A stretch of 19,041 bases of DNA from M50B103 sp041667565 (lineage in GTDB: Bacteria; Fidelibacterota; Fidelibacteria; Fidelibacterales; Fidelibacteraceae). The notes beneath the pieces were generated by a model that saw nothing but the letters and a program-made list of their open reading frames with translations, had not been told where the DNA came from and made no database searches. The stretch lies in NCBI GenBank assembly GCA_964572745.1, contig CAZNFT010000035.1, positions 1 through 19,041 on the forward strand, given 5' to 3'. The number at the start of each line of letters is the position of its first letter. The first letter of the stretch is position 1. Positions 16,637 to 19,041 of this stretch are shown here, one piece after another. Made by a program: the position numbers and the translations under genes.

Positions 16637-17308
16637 ATGTTAAAAGCAATTTTATATAAAGAATGGATCAAGCTTCGCTGGGCAGTGATCGTAATTGCGG
16701 GACTTACCGTGCTATCGCTCGCATACAGTGCAAGTATGATCAATTATTACGTCGAATTTCAAGGTGCTTTCCAAAACTGGATGTATGTCATCGGTAAAAG
16801 CCTTCTCTTAAAGAACATTGTTTTTGTTAAGGTTCTGCCGCTGATCACCGGACTGGTTTTTGCTCTACTGCAATTTGTCCCCGAAATGACAAATAAGCGC
16901 ATGCGTTTATCTTACCACTTACCTATTTCGGAAAAGAAACTCCTCTTATCATCAGTTGGAATTGGTTATATCTTTCTACTTGCTGAGATCATTTTCCTTT
17001 TCTTTGGATTGTGGTTGGTAGTATCATTGACTTATCCTACAGAGATTGTAAGTAAAGCGCTTATGTCAAGTATTCCTTGGTTCTTAGGTGGTTCTGCTAT
17101 CTATTTCATGGCTTCTTTCATTATTTTAGAGCCCTCATGGACTTACCGTATCATTTACGGAATTATGACTTATGGACTGATCACTAAATTTTACGAAGCC
17201 AACACTTATGATCAGTATCAAACTCTCTGGGCCTATATTCTTATCGTTGCGGTCATGCCTCTAACCATTATGTTCGCTGGATATCGATTCAGACGTGGCA
17301 GCAAATAA
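16637..17308 (+). CDS. ABC-2 type permease subunit
   Basis: A 223-residue integral membrane protein with about six hydrophobic segments (near 15-35, 62-82, 103-130, 145-165, 170-187 and 196-215). It has the short cytoplasmic start (MLKAILYKEWIKLRW) and the FVPEMTNKRMRLSYHLPIS loop typical of ABC-2 half-permeases that act with a single ATPase. AAAGGTG lies upstream of the ATG. Placed between the ATPase and the DUF4857-like gene, it should form the membrane channel or lipid/peptide-moving part of the complex. It has few conserved residues, so the assignment rests on topology and context. Confidence 0.82.
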   Translation: MLKAILYKEWIKLRWAVIVIAGLTVLSLAYSASMINYYVEFQGAFQNWMYVIGKSLLLKNIVFVKVLPLITGLVFALLQFVPEMTNKRMRLSYHLPISEKKLLLSSVGIGYIFLLAEIIFLFFGLWLVVSLTYPTEIVSKALMSSIPWFLGGSAIYFMASFIILEPSWTYRIIYGIMTYGLITKFYEANTYDQYQTLWAYILIVAVMPLTIMFAGYRFRRGSK

Positions 17309-17322
17309 GGAAAGGAAATACT

Positions 17323-18555
17323 ATGTTAAATAAAATTTCAAGATACACTATCATCCTTCTTATCGTCGTAGTCAGTGCATTATATCTGCCGGATTTCTTT
17401 TCCATGCTTTTCGACAAGAAAGTGACAACTCCCCGCATGGATTATTCGGTTATAATCAATGACTTTGTTTACACCCGAAATCACGGAATGGGACAAAGAG
17501 ACCGTATGGATATTAAGGGAAATAGCTACGAAGAACGCGAATATTTTCGATTACTTCCTTTTATGTATTACGCAAACTTAGATAAATGGGGTCAATTGCC
17601 CGAAGAAATAGAAGGCATTGAGATCTCGTCTAAGATCATACGTAAAAACTCCCAAGTAATCCGAATTGCACCCAAATATGTTAATCCCCCCCTTGTTCCC
17701 TTGAACATTATGTTCGAAGCCGAAGGTGATTACGCCGAACTAATTATTCCTGATGATGTTTTTCGCCTAGGAAATACTATTGAGTTTTTAGATCCTACAA
17801 GTAACTCAGTCCTGCAGGAAAAATCTAAAAAATTCCAGGATGCCATGAAAAAAATAGGCTTTAAATTTCCTGTAAAACTATCAGCGGCAAATCAAACAAA
17901 TCGCAAACCCTTTGATGAAGGCTATTTTATTGTCGATGCAAACAATGAGCTTTTTCATTTAAAAATGATTAAAGGTGAGCCTGCCATCATTAATACGGGA
18001 ATAGGACCCGATCTTCAAATCCGACAGATATATGTTTCCGAAAACACTCGCAAAGAATTCTATGGTTTTATCTTAAGTGAAGATAATCAAGTTTATCTTA
18101 TCACCTATGATGATTATAAACTCCGTCATATCCCCACGGCTTCCGATGTTGAGGGTCAAAGCTATGTTGCAGATAAAATGACTGTTCGTTTTTATACCTA
18201 TCCTGTGAACAAGCATATCCAGGTCATTGGAGATGGATTTAATCATATGATCGTTCTGGATAATGATTTTAACAAGAAAGCTGAACACACCATGGAATGG
18301 ACACCCTATGCTAAACGTCCTGCTTCCATAGCAAAATCTTATCTCTTCCCCTTTGAACTCGACACCTACGATCCTTTGCAATATGTTAAAGTTTCCTTAT
18401 CAACAAACCTACCGCAAGCTCTTGTTGGTATTGCCTTATCACTTATTGCTCTCTTTATCTTCTCAAGAAAACGCCCTATCCTCGACTATGTGATCGTCCT
18501 CTTTACCGGTGTTTTTGGATTGATCGGAGTCTTGTTAATAAAACCCGAAGAATGA
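17323..18555 (+). CDS. DUF4857-like membrane-anchored protein
   Basis: A 410-residue protein with one N-terminal membrane segment (about 8-28), a large predicted periplasmic domain (about 30-360) and two C-terminal segments (about 364-380 and 388-406). The extracytoplasmic part begins TTPRMDYSVIINDFVYTRN and includes YFRLLPFMYYANLDKWGQLPEEI, seen in pieces, followed by a region resembling propeller-like strands (YFIVDANNELFHLKMIKGEP, FYGFILSEDNQVYLITYDD). Length, topology and position after an ABC ATPase and permease match my recollection of the Bacteroidota DUF4857 family. Function is unknown; it may be a periplasmic sensor or adaptor for the transporter. The start is 14 nt after the permease stop with AAGGAAAGGAA upstream. 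It is the last gene of the operon. Confidence 0.75.
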   Translation: MLNKISRYTIILLIVVVSALYLPDFFSMLFDKKVTTPRMDYSVIINDFVYTRNHGMGQRDRMDIKGNSYEEREYFRLLPFMYYANLDKWGQLPEEIEGIEISSKIIRKNSQVIRIAPKYVNPPLVPLNIMFEAEGDYAELIIPDDVFRLGNTIEFLDPTSNSVLQEKSKKFQDAMKKIGFKFPVKLSAANQTNRKPFDEGYFIVDANNELFHLKMIKGEPAIINTGIGPDLQIRQIYVSENTRKEFYGFILSEDNQVYLITYDDYKLRHIPTASDVEGQSYVADKMTVRFYTYPVNKHIQVIGDGFNHMIVLDNDFNKKAEHTMEWTPYAKRPASIAKSYLFPFELDTYDPLQYVKVSLSTNLPQALVGIALSLIALFIFSRKRPILDYVIVLFTGVFGLIGVLLIKPEE

Positions 18556-18580
18556 TCTGACAAAGATATAAAATAATGCA

Positions 18581-18614
18581 AAGCCTCGATGAAGATCGGG
18601 GCTTTTTTATTTTA
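18581..18614 (+). terminator. Intrinsic terminator of the ABC operon
   Basis: A 10-bp stem AAGCCTCGAT/ATCGGGGCTT (one T-G wobble) with loop GAAG is followed by TTTTTTATTTT. It lies 25 bp after the stop of the DUF4857-like gene. Its core resembles the terminator at 7000-7025. Confidence 0.95.
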
Positions 18615-18616
18615 GA

Positions 18617-18825
18617 CGAGATGACGGGATAAGATTTTCGACGGGATACTTTTGACAGGATAAGGGGATAGCTTAGATTGCTTTTTTTGACAAGATAACA
18701 GGATAAGCAAGATAGCTTTTTATTAGACGGGATACTTTTGACAGGATAAGGGGGATAGCTTAGATTGCTTTTTTTAGACGGGATACTTTCGACGTGATAA
18801 CTCGATAGCCTAGATTGCTTTTTCT
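18617..18825. repeat. 51-bp imperfect tandem repeat array
   Basis: Units start near 18640, 18691 (shortened), 18726 and 18777. The typical unit is GACGGGATACTTTTGACAGG, then ATAAGGGGATAGCTTAGATT and GCTTTTTT. Fragments GACGAGATGACGGGATAAG precede the array. On the opposite strand the units read AGCTATCC, TTATCCTGTC and TATCCCGTC, the same words as the array at 6854-6985, so the two arrays belong to one family in inverted orientation. A minus-strand open frame (18503-18871) through it is repeat-derived and not credible as a gene. Confidence 0.8.
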
Positions 18826-18844
18826 TGTCGCAAATAAAATGTAC

Positions 18845-18864
18845 GGGCGACTCCAGAGTCGCCC
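18845..18864 (+). terminator. Perfect 8-bp hairpin with T-rich flank
   Basis: GGGCGACT/AGTCGCCC with loop CCAG is followed by TTTTCATTTT on the plus strand. It could be a backup terminator for plus-strand transcription or a dispersed palindrome, since no gene ends immediately before it. Confidence 0.5.
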
Positions 18865-18900
18865 TTTTCATTTTGGATGAAAATCCGGGATTAAATAAAA

Positions 18901-19041
18901 AAGATTAACCCCTCCATTTCAGTCAGGGTTGTTTTGCTTTAGAGATAGTAAATCCCGGGTTTCACCCCGGGTCATCATTGAAAAAACCCCTCCATACGTC
19001 GGGGTTGAATATTTCAAACGCTTCAACATTCGATATCGAGG
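18901..19041 (-). repeat. 141-bp multi-hairpin dispersed element, copy B (inverted)
   Basis: This is the reverse complement of 6576-6716 apart from three substitutions and two one-base indels, all but one of them in or next to hairpins and homopolymer runs. It reaches the end of the window, so the element may continue further. The inner boundary is sharp at 18901, where similarity to copy A stops. Confidence 0.9.

Noticed and set aside
18503..18871. Minus-strand open frame of 122 codons rich in Ser, Tyr and Pro
   Set aside because: It is translated tandem repeat that overlaps the end of the DUF4857-like gene and its terminator on the other strand.

Overview
The window reads as a chromosomal segment, low in G+C by eye, from a Gram-negative bacterium of the Fibrobacterota-Chlorobiota-Bacteroidota (FCB) superphylum. 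The evidence is a C-terminal type IX secretion sorting domain with the NYPNPFNP motif, a TonB-dependent receptor with a carboxypeptidase-like N-terminal domain, and relatives of the Bacteroidota families DUF4876, DUF6850 and DUF4857. The very repeat-rich intergenic DNA would fit an uncultivated lineage such as Cloacimonadota or a neighbour, but the phylum cannot be fixed from this sequence alone.

Region 1 (1-3904, minus strand) is a conserved translation and secretion cluster: ffh, rpsP, khpA, rimM, trmD, rplS, followed by a truncated tRNA-Phe. Spacing is tight, with short overlaps and Shine-Dalgarno sequences inside upstream genes, so it is almost certainly one operon. The S16 protein carries an unusual tail of about 100 residues containing a duplicated palindromic DNA segment.

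Region 2 (4055-6056, minus) is a single gene for a membrane iron-sulfur protein of the NapH/CcoG type, with a long C-terminal part that looks like a heavy-metal-associated domain. It ends at a GC-rich hairpin.

Region 3 (6057-7048) has no convincing gene. It holds a 9-bp tandem repeat, a 141-bp multi-hairpin element, a 118-bp element with inverted ends, a 33-bp tandem array and a terminator.

Region 4 (7049-18555) holds two divergent operons. The minus operon encodes a TonB-dependent receptor, a DUF4876-like lipoprotein, a DUF6850-like outer-membrane barrel and a large secreted beta-propeller protein with a sorting domain. The plus operon encodes an ABC ATPase, an ABC-2 type permease and a DUF4857-like membrane protein. 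The 309-bp spacer between them carries five ATTGCAAT-like octamers. I infer one envelope system: outer-membrane receptor, surface proteins and inner-membrane transporter. Its substrate and function are not apparent, and it is the best candidate here for an undescribed system.

Region 5 (18556-19041) mirrors region 3 in reverse: a similar terminator, related tandem repeats and a second copy of the 141-bp element in inverted orientation. The roughly 12-kb envelope locus is therefore framed by inverted repeats.
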